Source: Bacillus sp. ISL-37
GTDB taxonomy: Bacteria > Bacillota > Bacilli > Bacillales > Cytobacillaceae
DNA: 64,000 bases
Direction of reading: 5' to 3'
Assembly: GCF_018613315.1 (NCBI RefSeq)
Contig: NZ_JAGGQL010000005.1
Coordinates: 359,538 to 423,537 of the forward strand
The notes under the pieces are model-generated. The model made no database searches and was not told where the DNA came from. It was given only the letters and a program-made list of their open reading frames with translations. The translations under genes were made by a program, and so were the position numbers. Shown here one piece after another: positions 51,629 to 61,230 of the stretch (its first letter is position 1; each line of letters begins with the position of its first letter).

Positions 51629-52567
51629 TTAGCTTACCTTCACCGTTGGCTCTTGTTTTGCCATCCCTGCCATCATTTTTGGATGGATAATACATTGAAA
51701 ACTGCCATCAGCCGAAAGTTCCTGCGCAGTAAAAGATATTAACCCCTTTTCTGCAATATAAGTTCCTTGGTCTGTATGAATCTTGATCTTGTCAGGATTA
51801 AAGGCAATGATTAACTGATGCTCTTGTCCGACTACCTTGCATGGAATGATTCTCATTCGATTTTCCAGCTGCTGCGAAAAATTTTCATCACCTGACAAAA
51901 CACAATCGGGATTTTCAGCAATTCTTTTGATTTCACTTGGCATACGATCCAAACAATCTGCTATGGATAAAATCATGACTGGCATTTTTGAGATAGGATC
52001 ATAAAGCTGGTTGCCGCTATCTATCAGTCCTTTCATGTTAAAATCCATCTCCATGAACTGCACTTCAACTTTTGCCAGTGATTCATATTGAATCTTTGTC
52101 ATTTCGAATTGTTCAATATTTCTCCTCGAAAAATGCCAGGCGAGCGGAAACCCCAGCAATACAAACAACCAGCTGATTGGATCGCCAAACCCTTTAATAT
52201 GGTTCATGGCCACATTCGATGCCAGATTCATATCAAATTGGATAAAGTAATGTACTCCTGTCAAAGTGCCTCCAAGCAGAAAGGTCGTTACATAAAATGT
52301 CATAAGTGCCTTGAAGAAAAAACGGAATCTTTTATAGCCAAAAGCTGCCAGGACCATCAATATCGAAAAGAACAGTTTCCCCGCTGGGTGCCCCGCTGCA
52401 GCATGAAACGGAGTAATTGATAATATAATGAGCAGTGAACCTATAGCCCCTCCCAAACATAGCCGCCATAGCTTAACCTGTCTTTTCAGGATGATGGCAG
52501 TCAAGTAGAGTAGGAACGTATCAAATAATAAATTCAATGCCCAGATGACATCCAGATAGACCTTCAC
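51629..52567 (-). CDS. spoIIGA: Sporulation sigma-E factor-processing peptidase SpoIIGA
   Basis: A 312-residue membrane aspartic protease that cleaves pro-sigma-E when signalled by SpoIIR. The N-terminal half holds about five membrane segments ([20 protein letters not shown] first). The C-terminal half has the catalytic motif [14 protein letters not shown] with the active-site Asp. The start is GTG at 52565-52567, with AGGAGG 7 nt upstream (52575-52580). Repeat R5 begins at once after that ribosome binding site, so the usual Spo0A-controlled promoter is not in its normal place. Confidence 0.96.
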   Translation of the reverse strand: MKVYLDVIWALNLLFDTFLLYLTAIILKRQVKLWRLCLGGAIGSLLIILSITPFHAAAGHPAGKLFFSILMVLAAFGYKRFRFFFKALMTFYVTTFLLGGTLTGVHYFIQFDMNLASNVAMNHIKGFGDPISWLFVLLGFPLAWHFSRRNIEQFEMTKIQYESLAKVEVQFMEMDFNMKGLIDSGNQLYDPISKMPVMILSIADCLDRMPSEIKRIAENPDCVLSGDENFSQQLENRMRIIPCKVVGQEHQLIIAFNPDKIKIHTDQGTYIAEKGLISFTAQELSADGSFQCIIHPKMMAGMAKQEPTVKVS

Positions 52568-52581
52568 CTATCATCCTCCTA

Positions 52582-52814
52582 AGAAAAGCGTAAGCGCCTT
52601 GGTCAGCCCCGACAAGCGTTGCCCGCCTAAAACGACACATCGTGTGGCTGCGGGTCTGCACGTCCTGTGCCTCAGAGGGCCGACCAGTGAAGTCGTTCTT
52701 TGACTTCATTGGGCGGACCGAAACGTCTCGAGCTGCTCAAAGCTAACGCTTCTCGCAAGATACTCGAAGAAGCACTTTCAGTGATGAAAACTGGCTAAGC
52801 GCTGGAGCTAGACA
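52582..52814 (+). repeat. Interspersed structured repeat, copy R5
   Basis: The 5' end GAAAAGCGTAAGCGCCTTGG starts 2 nt from the spoIIGA ribosome binding site. The copy has the optional GACACATCGTGTGGC module, the same inner hairpin sequence as R4, and about 60 extra bases near the 3' end (including CTTCTCGCAAGATACTCGAA). It finishes with GCGCTGGAGCTAGAC. The GGGGCT outer arm is lost in this copy. Confidence 0.82.
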
Positions 52815-53275
52815 CTAATCAAGTGATAAACTCTATACGCTTATACAGGTACAGAATTCGCATGCGCCTTGTTTGACAGCTGAAAGTGCTGTGTCAGACT
52901 CAGATTCAGAATCTTCATCCCTCTTGCTTGAAATGATCAAGCATGCCAACGGCTAATTAACGGTTCAATCTGGCAAACCGCCCAAACTACTTTGGATGGT
53001 AAAAAACAACCTGGCGTCGAGCAAAGTTTAGCAACCACTGTTGAAGCACGTGATCACCGATTTGCTTCTTGCTCTATCATTCCGTTACGGAAAAGTATAT
53101 CGTCTATGGCCTATGAAGTGTGTCATAATCTGGCACCAAAACAACAGAGATTTTCACTTTTCCCTTCGGATTTTGTCAATTTTCAGATTATTAACTTTAG
53201 GAATAAATGATGCTTGAATTTTTAGTAGGTCATATATTCTAATGTATGTTGTTTAGTAGATTTCTAAAAATAACA
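52815..53275. other. Gap between spoIIGA and ftsZ with no recognisable gene
   Basis: About 460 bp. The longest plus-strand frame (52992-53210, 72 codons) has no ribosome binding site and no similarity that I can name; the minus strand is broken by stops. B. subtilis has bpr (bacillopeptidase F) in this gap; I cannot trace any part of it. The base composition is less A/T-rich than the final 150 bp. It could be a decayed gene. Confidence 0.4.
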
Positions 53276-53308
53276 TAAAAAGGGCATAGCCATTTCGGCT
53301 ATGCCCTT
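53276..53308 (-). terminator. ftsZ terminator
   Basis: AAGGGCATAGCC (53280-53291) pairs perfectly with GGCTATGCCCTT (53297-53308). On the minus strand TTTTATG follows. It begins 12 nt past the ftsZ stop codon. Confidence 0.9.
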
Positions 53309-53320
53309 CTGAAGTATAAA

Positions 53321-54463
53321 TTAGCGTCTTCTGTTACGATTGCGCAGGAATGTTGGGATATCAAGAGCATCATCGCCCTGTGGAGATTGATTGCTTCTTG
53401 GTGCTTCCTGCTGGATTTCTTCACGTTTAGGCTGTTCGCGCTTGATCGCACCCATACCTGGCTTTTGCTGCCCTCCAAAACCTGGTCTTGTTGGCTTAGG
53501 CTGGACGACTTCCTCATTGAAGCCTGTTGCAATCACCGTAACGATAATTTCATCTTTTAAGCTTTCATTGATGACAGAACCGAAGATCATATTTACATCC
53601 TGGTCTGATGCAGTGGCGACGATGTCAGCAGCTTCTTGTACCTCGTATAAGCTAAGGTTCGTTCCGCCAGTGATATTCATAAGAACACCTTGAGCACCAT
53701 CAAGTGAAGTTTCAAGCAACGGTGAGGAAATAGCCTTTTTGGCTGCTTCAGTAGCACGGTTTTCACCCGCAGCGACACCAATTCCCATCAATGCTGAACC
53801 CTTATTGGACATAATTGTTTTGACATCGGCAAAGTCAAGGTTGATCAAACCAGGTGTAGCGATCAAGTCTGAAATACCCTGGACACCCTGGCGTAGAACA
53901 TTATCCGCTTCACGGAAAGCTTCTAGCATCGGAGTGCTCTTATCAACAATCTCAAGCAAACGGTCGTTAGGAATCACGATCAAAGTATCTACTGCTTCCT
54001 TCATCGATGAGATTCCACCGCCAGCCTGTCCAGCACGCTTGCGTCCCTCAAATGTAAATGGACGTGTAACTACACCCACTGTTAACGCTCCAAGATCCTT
54101 GGCGATTTGAGCGATAACTGGAGCTGCACCAGTACCTGTTCCTCCGCCCATACCGGCAGTAACGAATACCATGTCAGCGCCTTTTAGCACTTCCTCGATT
54201 TGTTCTTTGCTTTCTTCGGCCGCTTTCTTTCCGACCTCAGGATTAGCGCCAGCGCCAAGTCCACGCGTTAGTTTCGCACCGATTTGCATTCTGATTTCAG
54301 CTTTTGAAAGGTTCAATGCTTGTGCGTCTGTGTTGACCGCGATGAATTCCACACCTTGTACGCCGTGTTCGATCATTCGGTTAACCGCATTATTTCCGCC
54401 GCCGCCAACACCGATAACTTTTATAGTAGCAAGTGAATCTAAATTTGTATCAAATTCCAACAT
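53321..54463 (-). CDS. ftsZ: Cell division GTPase FtsZ
   Basis: The tubulin homolog that forms the Z ring. The 380-residue protein has [17 protein letters not shown], the [17 protein letters not shown] signature, and the T7 loop with [12 protein letters not shown] variable linker follows ([17 protein letters not shown]...). The C-terminal peptide [17 protein letters not shown] binds FtsA, SepF and EzrA. TAGGAGG lies 7 nt before the ATG, 40 nt after ftsA. It is nearly the length of the B. subtilis protein (382). Confidence 0.99.
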   Translation of the reverse strand: MLEFDTNLDSLATIKVIGVGGGGNNAVNRMIEHGVQGVEFIAVNTDAQALNLSKAEIRMQIGAKLTRGLGAGANPEVGKKAAEESKEQIEEVLKGADMVFVTAGMGGGTGTGAAPVIAQIAKDLGALTVGVVTRPFTFEGRKRAGQAGGGISSMKEAVDTLIVIPNDRLLEIVDKSTPMLEAFREADNVLRQGVQGISDLIATPGLINLDFADVKTIMSNKGSALMGIGVAAGENRATEAAKKAISSPLLETSLDGAQGVLMNITGGTNLSLYEVQEAADIVATASDQDVNMIFGSVINESLKDEIIVTVIATGFNEEVVQPKPTRPGFGGQQKPGMGAIKREQPKREEIQQEAPRSNQSPQGDDALDIPTFLRNRNRRR

Positions 54464-54503
54464 GACAAATCCTCCTAATTCGCCGATTTCCTGTTAGCTC
54501 TGA

Positions 54504-55787
54504 TTACTCAAAAAAGTAGCCAAGAAATTTCTTCATTCTTGAGGTGACTTTTTCTTCAGGCTGTTTCTCAGGCTTCGATTTTGGATGCGGCTGTTTTTGA
54601 ACTCTCTTTTCTTTCGGTTCCATTTCACTAAAAGCAGCTTCCATTTTCTTTCCTTTTAATTTTGCGTTTTTATAAGCAAATTGGATTAAGCCGACTGCTG
54701 TCGTGTACTGGGGTTCTCTTACGCCAATATAATCCGGAATGGCGATTCTTACCCTGCTTTGGAAAATATCCTGGGCAAGCTCCAGAACACCCTGCATATT
54801 GGCTGTTCCACCTGTCAGGACAAAACCACCTGGCAAGTCCCTTATGTTCATGTGTTTCAATTCATCCTGGACAAGGGAGAAGATTTCTTCCATTCTTGCC
54901 TCAATGATATCGGCTACTTCCAGCTGATTGAACTGCTGCTGCTGGTCGCTGCCGATGATTGAAACCTCGAATACTTCCTCTTCGGATGCATATTCATAAA
55001 AAGCATGTCCATGCTTCAATTTCAATTGATCCGCTTCTTCAGTTGTCGTGCGCAAACCGATTGATAAGTCCTTGGTGATATGGTCTCCTCCAACCGGAAT
55101 GACAGATGTACCTCTTAAGTGTCCGTTCTCAAACACAGCGACAGTTGATGAACCGCCGCCGATATCAATCATCGCGACACCCATATTCTTTTCATCCTTT
55201 GAAAGCGCGAATACTCCTGCAGCAAGCGGCTGTAGGCCGATATCCACGATTTCAAGTCCAGCACGCTCAACACAACGAAGAGTATTATGTAAGATGGTCT
55301 TTGATCCGGTAATGATCGTTCCTTCCATTTCAAGCCTAACACCGATCATGCCTCTTGGATCATTGATCTCATCAAGACCGTCAACGATAAATTGCTTTGG
55401 AATCACGTCTATTATCTCTCGCTCAGGCGGAATCGATACCACCTGTGCAGCATCAATGACTCTCGCTACGTCCTCATTTGTGATCTCACGATTGTCGCTG
55501 GAAACTGCAACCACACCATGGCATGGCAACAGGGAAACATGATTTCCGGTGACACCTACAATCACCTGGTTAATCTTTAAACCTATCATTCTTTCAGCTT
55601 GTTCGATTGCCCTTTTAATAGAATGAACGGTTTCATCTATATCAACAATGGAGCCCTTTCTTAACCCTTCGGACTTTACATTGCCAACACCAATTATATT
55701 TAAAGTGTCGTTGACCATTTCCCCAATGATTACCTTCACACTGGATGTACCGATGTCAAGACTGACATATATATCATTGCTGTTCAT
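54504..55787 (-). CDS. ftsA: Cell division protein FtsA
   Basis: An actin-like ATPase that anchors FtsZ to the membrane. The 427-residue protein begins with phosphate-1 motif SLDIGTSSVKVIIGE, followed by the SHS2/1C domain and phosphate-2 AMIDIGGGSSTVAVF. A charged linker and the amphipathic membrane-targeting helix TSRMKKFLGYFFE close the C-terminus. GAAGGAGGTG precedes the ATG. The 137-bp gap upstream is A/T-rich; I could not pick out sigma-A or sigma-H promoters in it with confidence. Confidence 0.98.
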   Translation of the reverse strand: MNSNDIYVSLDIGTSSVKVIIGEMVNDTLNIIGVGNVKSEGLRKGSIVDIDETVHSIKRAIEQAERMIGLKINQVIVGVTGNHVSLLPCHGVVAVSSDNREITNEDVARVIDAAQVVSIPPEREIIDVIPKQFIVDGLDEINDPRGMIGVRLEMEGTIITGSKTILHNTLRCVERAGLEIVDIGLQPLAAGVFALSKDEKNMGVAMIDIGGGSSTVAVFENGHLRGTSVIPVGGDHITKDLSIGLRTTTEEADQLKLKHGHAFYEYASEEEVFEVSIIGSDQQQQFNQLEVADIIEARMEEIFSLVQDELKHMNIRDLPGGFVLTGGTANMQGVLELAQDIFQSRVRIAIPDYIGVREPQYTTAVGLIQFAYKNAKLKGKKMEAAFSEMEPKEKRVQKQPHPKSKPEKQPEEKVTSRMKKFLGYFFE

Positions 55788-55924
55788 TCTGTGGCACCTC
55801 CTTCAACAATTCCTAGTGTTTGAACAACAATTTCTTGCCACTATCTAATTGCGTTTCATTTTTTAATTACATTACTTTATTCGTCACAATTAAATATTTC
55901 CCTTTTAAAATATCATTTTTTTTT

Positions 55925-56275
55925 CTACTTTTCACTTGTCGTTGACCATTTCGTCAATATTATTCTCCGGATGACGGCTATATTCTGGAACAGCCTTACC
56001 CCAAAGGCAAAAACTGCTGCTAAATACAAGTCTACACCAAGATGGACACCTAGAAAAGCTAAACTTGCTGCTAATACTATATTAAAAAAGAATCCTGATA
56101 CAAAAACTTTTTCATCATATATATTTTGCAGCTGGGCGCGGATCCCTCCGAACAAAGTATCGAGGGCTGCAAGGATCGCGATTGATAAATAGTTGGAGTA
56201 TTCTTCAGGAATTGTGATATCGGTCAATAGCCCAATGATTACACCGATGACCAACCCCATAATTGGAAGCCACAT
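55925..56275 (-). CDS. sbp: Small basic protein Sbp (DUF1290)
   Basis: A 116-residue membrane protein with three hydrophobic segments and the family stretch AALDTLFGGIRAQLQ. It keeps the position it has in B. subtilis, between ylxX and ftsA. Function is unknown. The ATG overlaps the ylxX stop codon by one base (TAATG). Confidence 0.92.
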   Translation of the reverse strand: MWLPIMGLVIGVIIGLLTDITIPEEYSNYLSIAILAALDTLFGGIRAQLQNIYDEKVFVSGFFFNIVLAASLAFLGVHLGVDLYLAAVFAFGVRLFQNIAVIRRIILTKWSTTSEK

Positions 56276-57054
56276 TATCCGTTGCCTCCCCCTTTGTCTG
56301 TTTTAACGGGTTCCATGTACCTGATCCTGATTGTATCTTGATATGCAGGTACAACCAACATGCTCTCAGGCCTGTTTACGATCACTTCCAGATTATCGAT
56401 GAAAAAATCCTCGGCTACCGTGGAAACCTTCATACGATTGTATAACTTTTCGGCTGAATCTCCATTTTCCGTAATTACCCGAACTTCAATAGGAAAACGA
56501 TTTAAAGAATGTCCATTGATTTTTGTCACCCTGTTTATATCCCGGATGACGGTAGTATTTATGACCCTCTCGCCATCAACGGAAACATGCTTCGCGCCAT
56601 ACAGGTTCAATTCATTCAAAAGCCTTTTAAGCATATCTGGAGAAACCGAAGGCGGATTGTCACCTTCGACAATCAAGTTGAAAGCAGGTTTAATCAAGAG
56701 AGTGATCCCCGGTCCGGTGACCTCGGTCAGTCCAGCCTCATCCTTCAATTCTGCGAGGGTTTCCCGCAGTACCTCTTCCTTGCTTTGCTGCCGCTCAGTT
56801 TCATACTTAGCTATTTTTTCCTCATTAGACCTGATTTCAAGAAGCAGCTTGGACTGTAATTCCTTCTCCTTCATTAAATCCTCACGAAGCTGCCAAGTGT
56901 CACGTGTATCCCTGACTTCTGGTTCCCTGACGGTTTGAAACTGAATGGCGACCATTAATCCAATAATTGCAGCTATAATACTGAAGCTGAGATTCTTAGG
57001 TCGGCCCAATGCATTCACCTTGCTTTCTATTAGGCCATTTCTCGTGGTTTTCAT
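56275..57054 (-). CDS. ylxX: DUF881 family protein YlxX
   Basis: A 259-residue protein with one N-terminal membrane segment (FSIIAAIIGLMVAIQF), a coiled coil (about residues 50-100) and the DUF881 domain (VTGPGITLLI, LLNELNLYGAKHVSVDGERV). The membrane topology suggests an extracytoplasmic domain. It is paired with the paralog ylxW upstream, and both sit in the division cluster. Their function is not known. Confidence 0.9.
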   Translation of the reverse strand: MKTTRNGLIESKVNALGRPKNLSFSIIAAIIGLMVAIQFQTVREPEVRDTRDTWQLREDLMKEKELQSKLLLEIRSNEEKIAKYETERQQSKEEVLRETLAELKDEAGLTEVTGPGITLLIKPAFNLIVEGDNPPSVSPDMLKRLLNELNLYGAKHVSVDGERVINTTVIRDINRVTKINGHSLNRFPIEVRVITENGDSAEKLYNRMKVSTVAEDFFIDNLEVIVNRPESMLVVPAYQDTIRIRYMEPVKTDKGGGNG

Positions 57055-57131
57055 TCAATCCCATTCTAAACAGCCTGTTAACCTATTTCTTGTACGGCAC
57101 TCGTATTTTGGAAAGAAAGCGACGGTCGTCA

Positions 57132-57824
57132 TCATTTCCCCAAAATCGGATCCATTTTAATATTTTCCTTTTCCTCTAACGAAAAAACAACTTGGTCATT
57201 CACAAGCTGATCTTTTACCCCACCGGTAATATTGAGAGCGGAGGAAAGAACATCGGGGTCACCAATAGCAGTGATTTCAAATGGGGCAGGATGCTGGTAG
57301 CCATCAACAGTAATGACAGGGCCTGTACACAATATATATGATTTGTGAGAAATCCGCTGCCCGTTCACAGAAATAGCTGCTGCTCCTGAAATGTACAGTT
57401 CATTGATCACCTTGAATACATGATGCTCGTGGACAAGATAATTATTGATATTCTCCTCATCAGGATCGTATTCTCCATCAGCCAGAGTTACCTTTACTCC
57501 CTTACCACTGACCTCTACCTTGCCAAGGAACATTCGGTATTTCTCAGCGTCCTCAGCCATATTAAAGAAAACCTGCGCTTCTTTGGAAAGGCTGGCCTCA
57601 ATTTCCCTTACCTTTTCCTGCTTGGCATTCAACTCTTTCTGAAGCCCACGGTTTTTTTCTTCCTGTTCTATCAAGTCGTTTCTCAGACTTAAATGCTTCT
57701 CCCATTGCCTGTCCGTCAAGCCCTGGCCTTTCTCACCCTCGTCCTGTGTGACACGGAATGAAAAAGCGACCATAAAGCCAAGTACCAGGAAAACGATTGA
57801 AAGAATTACACGATTACTGTTCAC
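57132..57824 (-). CDS. ylxW: DUF881 family protein YlxW
   Basis: A 230-residue paralog of YlxX: membrane segment ILSIVFLVLGFMVAFSF, coiled coil (LRNDLIEQEEKNRGLQKELN) and DUF881 domain (VSGKGVKVTLADGE, ISGAAAISVNGQRISH). I start it at GTG 57824, which gives the B. subtilis length (231) and overlaps divIB by 11 bp. The longer open frame lies wholly inside divIB. The ribosome binding site is weak, so translation is probably coupled to divIB. Confidence 0.88.
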   Translation of the reverse strand: MNSNRVILSIVFLVLGFMVAFSFRVTQDEGEKGQGLTDRQWEKHLSLRNDLIEQEEKNRGLQKELNAKQEKVREIEASLSKEAQVFFNMAEDAEKYRMFLGKVEVSGKGVKVTLADGEYDPDEENINNYLVHEHHVFKVINELYISGAAAISVNGQRISHKSYILCTGPVITVDGYQHPAPFEITAIGDPDVLSSALNITGGVKDQLVNDQVVFSLEEKENIKMDPILGK

Positions 57825-58611
57825 TTTCTTTTTCAATTTCAACTTCCTCAGCTTCCTCTGCTTCATATGCTTTAAAATAAGAGCCAACCTCAAGATCGAT
57901 GACACCCTTTTTAGAAGGGTCAAGCTGGCTGACAATTGAAGGATAATGTGCCATTTTTTCAGAAAAAGTCCTGAGAGTAGCATTTACCTCGAAACCGTCA
58001 TTCATATACAGCTTAACAAGATATTTATCCGTCTTTACTGGCTGTGAGTGAATTTCAGAGATTGAATTGATGACAACTTCAGGCAGTTCCTCCAGTGAAG
58101 CGATCATTTCATCCAGGACCTTCCCTTCTTTAAAGCCTATTAAGATTGGCGCGTTGACAGGAATTTCATCAATCTGTTTTTCTCCAAGAATATTTCCATT
58201 TTCAAGGACCGGGTAGAAATTCTTTCCCTTTGAAATGTAGGCAAGCCTGCTATATTCTTCAAGCTCAATGGCGACCTTATTTGGAAACTTTACGTTCACA
58301 GTAGCTTGTTTGATTTCCTGGATTTTCTCCAGTTTTTCTTCAACTTCGCCTTTGCCGATTTTCCACACATTTGACTCGAAGCTGAGCCCGCTTTTTTCCA
58401 CGATGTGCTCGTAGGAATAGGACTCATTTCCTGAAACAGTAATCTCTTTCACCTTGCTTAGCGGTGACTGAAAATAGATAACACCGGCTATTAATATAAA
58501 AAACAAAGCCAGAAGCATGATAAGCCTTCGATTAGCTTTCTTGCGTCTTTGATGTTTTAACTTTGGAATCCGATCTTCAATTGAGACGATTTTCCTCTTG
58601 TCCATTTTCAA
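57814..58611 (-). CDS. divIB: Cell division protein DivIB (FtsQ)
   Basis: A 265-residue bitopic divisome protein that stabilises the FtsL-DivIC complex. A basic cytoplasmic N-terminus (KLKHQRRKKANRR) is followed by one membrane segment (LIMLLALFFILIAGVIYF, about 30-47). The POTRA domain (SPLSKVKEITVSGNESYSYE), the beta domain and an acidic tail (EAEEAEEVEIEKESEQ) complete it. It stands after a 257-bp gap from murB. Confidence 0.95.
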   Translation of the reverse strand: MKMDKRKIVSIEDRIPKLKHQRRKKANRRLIMLLALFFILIAGVIYFQSPLSKVKEITVSGNESYSYEHIVEKSGLSFESNVWKIGKGEVEEKLEKIQEIKQATVNVKFPNKVAIELEEYSRLAYISKGKNFYPVLENGNILGEKQIDEIPVNAPILIGFKEGKVLDEMIASLEELPEVVINSISEIHSQPVKTDKYLVKLYMNDGFEVNATLRTFSEKMAHYPSIVSQLDPSKKGVIDLEVGSYFKAYEAEEAEEVEIEKESEQ

Positions 58612-58770
58612 TCCCCTCTTTATCGGCTGAACCCTTTTCCAATAAGAATAACATCTTTTTTTTTAATCTTGCAGGTTAAAGCCATCGTTATAATAAATTT
58701 AGAATCAGAAGCTTTCCCTGGAATTGAAAACAATAAGTATGTACAACTGCACATATTAAGAGAAGAACCA

Positions 58771-58795
58771 ACGGCATGAGAATCTATCATGCCGT
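58771..58795 (-). terminator. Possible terminator after murB
   Basis: ACGGCATGA (58771-58779) pairs with TCATGCCGT (58787-58795). The minus strand continues TGGTTCTTCTC, a poor T tract, so termination may be partial. The rest of the 58612-58868 gap shows nothing else I can name. Confidence 0.5.
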
Positions 58796-58868
58796 TTCTT
58801 ATCCGGACAGCATCCTAATCTAATGAATTATTATATCACAGAATTTGACAGCTTGAACCATTTTCCTG

Positions 58869-59777
58869 CTATTTCCGACCTATAATTTCTACCTCTGTCT
58901 CCATTTTTACACCATGTAAATCAAGGACTGTATCCTTTACATGCTGAATCAGACCAAGTACATCCTCAGCCTTTGCATTTCCTTTGTTCACAATGAAATT
59001 CGCGTGAAGCTCCGAAATTTGTGCCCCGCCGATTTGATGGCCTTTCAAACCTGATTTTTCGATTAAATTCCCAGCATAATTGGGAAGGGGATTCCTAAAG
59101 ACACTGCCGCAGCTTGGAAAGTTATATGGCTGGGTTTCTTTGCGATAATCCTTGTTTTTTTGAAGCTCCGCTACAATTTCATCCTTATTGCCTTCTTGAA
59201 GTTGGAAAATGGCTCCTACGACTACACCTGGCCGCTCTTTCTGGAGGACAGATGTCCGATAAGAGAATTTCATTTCTTTGTTAGTGAGCCATTCAAGAGA
59301 GCCATCTTCAAAAAGCACATAGGCTTTCTCCAGAATTTGTGAGATATCAGAACCATGGGCCCCTGCGTTCATATAAACCGCACCGCCAATCGACCCAGGA
59401 ATTCCGCCAGCGAATTCAAGCCCTGAAAGTCCTTTTCGGCTAATGGTGATCGCAAAGTTGACCAGCGAAAGACCTCCACCAGCTGTCACTCTAGTGCCAT
59501 CGATCTCCAAATCATCAAGCCCGGAACCGAGTTTAATCACAACACCTTCAATGCCTTTATCTGAAACGAGGAGATTCGACCCTCTGCCGATCACGGTCCA
59601 TTCAACATCAGAATCCTTAATGACTTCAACAGCTTTTCTTAAATTTTCTATTGATGAAGGTTCAATAAGTATGTCAGCAGGTCCGCCAATTTTCATTGAT
59701 GTATGGTTTGCCAGCGGTTCATTTTCCTTTACAGAACCGATGTTCAATTCCCTAAGTTTGTTAGCTAGATCCTTCAT
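58869..59777 (-). CDS. murB: UDP-N-acetylenolpyruvoylglucosamine reductase
   Basis: MurB reduces UDP-GlcNAc-enolpyruvate to UDP-MurNAc with NADPH and FAD. The 302-residue protein has the FAD-binding [14 protein letters not shown] and [14 protein letters not shown], then [26 protein letters not shown], the catalytic Ser in CGSVFRNP, and [10 protein letters not shown]. Length equals that of B. subtilis MurB (303). GGAAGG precedes the ATG. It follows murG by 61 bp. Confidence 0.98.
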   Translation of the reverse strand: MKDLANKLRELNIGSVKENEPLANHTSMKIGGPADILIEPSSIENLRKAVEVIKDSDVEWTVIGRGSNLLVSDKGIEGVVIKLGSGLDDLEIDGTRVTAGGGLSLVNFAITISRKGLSGLEFAGGIPGSIGGAVYMNAGAHGSDISQILEKAYVLFEDGSLEWLTNKEMKFSYRTSVLQKERPGVVVGAIFQLQEGNKDEIVAELQKNKDYRKETQPYNFPSCGSVFRNPLPNYAGNLIEKSGLKGHQIGGAQISELHANFIVNKGNAKAEDVLGLIQHVKDTVLDLHGVKMETEVEIIGRK

Positions 59778-59838
59778 AATTACCTTCCTTTCACGATACA
59801 GCTATTTTGACCATTTTATGCAGCTGCATGCCTATAGG

Positions 59839-60933
59839 CTACTTTTTCGCCAGTTCCTCCATGAGACGGTACAGTCTCTGGGCTGAGTCAGGTATGCCTA
59901 GTTTTTTTGCCGCCTTTTTCATATCGGCCAGCTTCTCTTCATTGCTCAGTATGTGGTCAATACTTTCGACCAACTTAGGCCCTGTAAGATCTTTTTCAAG
60001 CAGCAGCCTTGCTGCTCCGTTTTCGCTTAATGCCCGTGCGTTTTTTTCTTGATGATTGTCGGTTACATATGGGCTCGGAATCAGTATGCTGGGAATCCCC
60101 AATGAAGTAAGTTCAGCAAGGGTAGTCGCTCCTGCCCTTGCTACAGTTAAATCAACACCGGATAGCACCTCGGGCATATTGTGAATAAATGGTTTGATGA
60201 TGACATTTTCGGGATTACCGACAAGTTCAACTTCCTTCTGGACATCTTCAAAATGAACATCGCCCGTAACATATAGAACTTGATATGGTTTACCGCTTAA
60301 TTCCGTGAGGCTTTTTACGACTGCTTCATTGATGGGCCTGGCACCCCTGCTTCCACCAAAAATGAGCACAGTAGGAATTTTAAGTTTTAAACCGGCAGAC
60401 AATCTGCCTTTGATTCCATCTTGCCCAAGTACCTCAGATGCTCTAGGGTTACCAGTCAACACAACCTTTTGATCAGGGAAGAATTCCCTGGCTTCTTCAA
60501 AGCAAATCGCGATTTTATCAACATAACGGCTCAGGAATTTATTCGTCAAACCTGGAACGCTGTTTTGTTCATGGACAATTGTAGGTATGCCCATTTTCGC
60601 AGCCGCATAGACCACAGGACCGCAAACATAGCCCCCAGTGCCAATGACCACATCTGGCTTGAATTCCTTGAGCATTTTTTTACTATCCCTGACACCTTTT
60701 AGGAAACGCAGGATTGTTTTTACGTTTTCAAATGAAATCTTTCGTTTGAACCCTGTGATATGTATGGACTTAAACGGGATGTTCTCCCTTGGCACGAGCT
60801 TGCTTTCGAGCCCTTTTTTCGTCCCTATGTAGAGAAACTCGACATTCTCATCCTTTTTTTGAATTTCCCTTATTAGTGCGAGCGCAGGGTAAATATGTCC
60901 ACCTGTACCGCCGCCGCTAACTGCAATCTTCAT
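59839..60933 (-). CDS. murG: Lipid II synthase MurG (N-acetylglucosaminyltransferase)
   Basis: MurG adds GlcNAc to lipid I on the inner membrane face. The 364-residue GT-B protein has the N-terminal G loop [45 protein letters not shown] and the UDP-GlcNAc site [13 protein letters not shown] 60933 is chosen: GAGGTG precedes it, and the protein then begins MKIAVSGGG like B. subtilis MurG. The frame extends three codons further. Confidence 0.97.
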   Translation of the reverse strand: MKIAVSGGGTGGHIYPALALIREIQKKDENVEFLYIGTKKGLESKLVPRENIPFKSIHITGFKRKISFENVKTILRFLKGVRDSKKMLKEFKPDVVIGTGGYVCGPVVYAAAKMGIPTIVHEQNSVPGLTNKFLSRYVDKIAICFEEAREFFPDQKVVLTGNPRASEVLGQDGIKGRLSAGLKLKIPTVLIFGGSRGARPINEAVVKSLTELSGKPYQVLYVTGDVHFEDVQKEVELVGNPENVIIKPFIHNMPEVLSGVDLTVARAGATTLAELTSLGIPSILIPSPYVTDNHQEKNARALSENGAARLLLEKDLTGPKLVESIDHILSNEEKLADMKKAAKKLGIPDSAQRLYRLMEELAKK

Positions 60934-61189
60934 TTTCCACACCTCAACAACTTATCTCTTTTTTAATCGCGTCCATCACGCATGCATTTACACACCAGGT
61001 TTTTCCGGATTGCGTGATGTGAATAAGAATTGTGAAAAGGAGCCTATAAAAAAGGCACTCCCCGGTTTTACCCTATTCTACTATATTCTAAACTTAAGAA
61101 CAGTTTTTAAAGATATTGTTATTTAAATGTAATATAGCATGAACAGAAGTATATTCCTATTCATATTCACATACACAGGAATGTTTTAC
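60934..61189. other. Gap between spoVE and murG
   Basis: An A/T-rich gap of about 260 bp upstream of murG. It contains an 8-bp inverted repeat, CATCACGC (60974-60981) and GCGTGATG (61012-61019), about 30 nt apart. No small gene is visible. A promoter for murG-murB is expected here because a terminator follows spoVE, but I cannot assign one. Confidence 0.4.
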
Positions 61190-61222
61190 AACGAATAAGA
61201 GACCCTGCAGAAGGGTCTCTTA
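61190..61222 (-). terminator. Terminator after spoVE
   Basis: AGAGACCC (61198-61205) pairs with GGGTCTCT (61213-61220). On the minus strand TATTCGTTG follows, a short T tract. It starts 8 nt past the spoVE stop codon. Confidence 0.7.
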
Positions 61223-61230
61223 TTTCATTA

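Noticed and set aside
52992-53210. 72-codon plus-strand frame between ftsZ and spoIIGA
   Set aside because: There is no ribosome binding site, recognisable motif or known neighbour relation. Kept only as unexplained sequence.
55788-55924. Sigma-H promoter before ftsA
   Set aside because: AGGAATT and GAAT occur, but 18 nt apart and too close to the start codon to serve as a sigma-H promoter.
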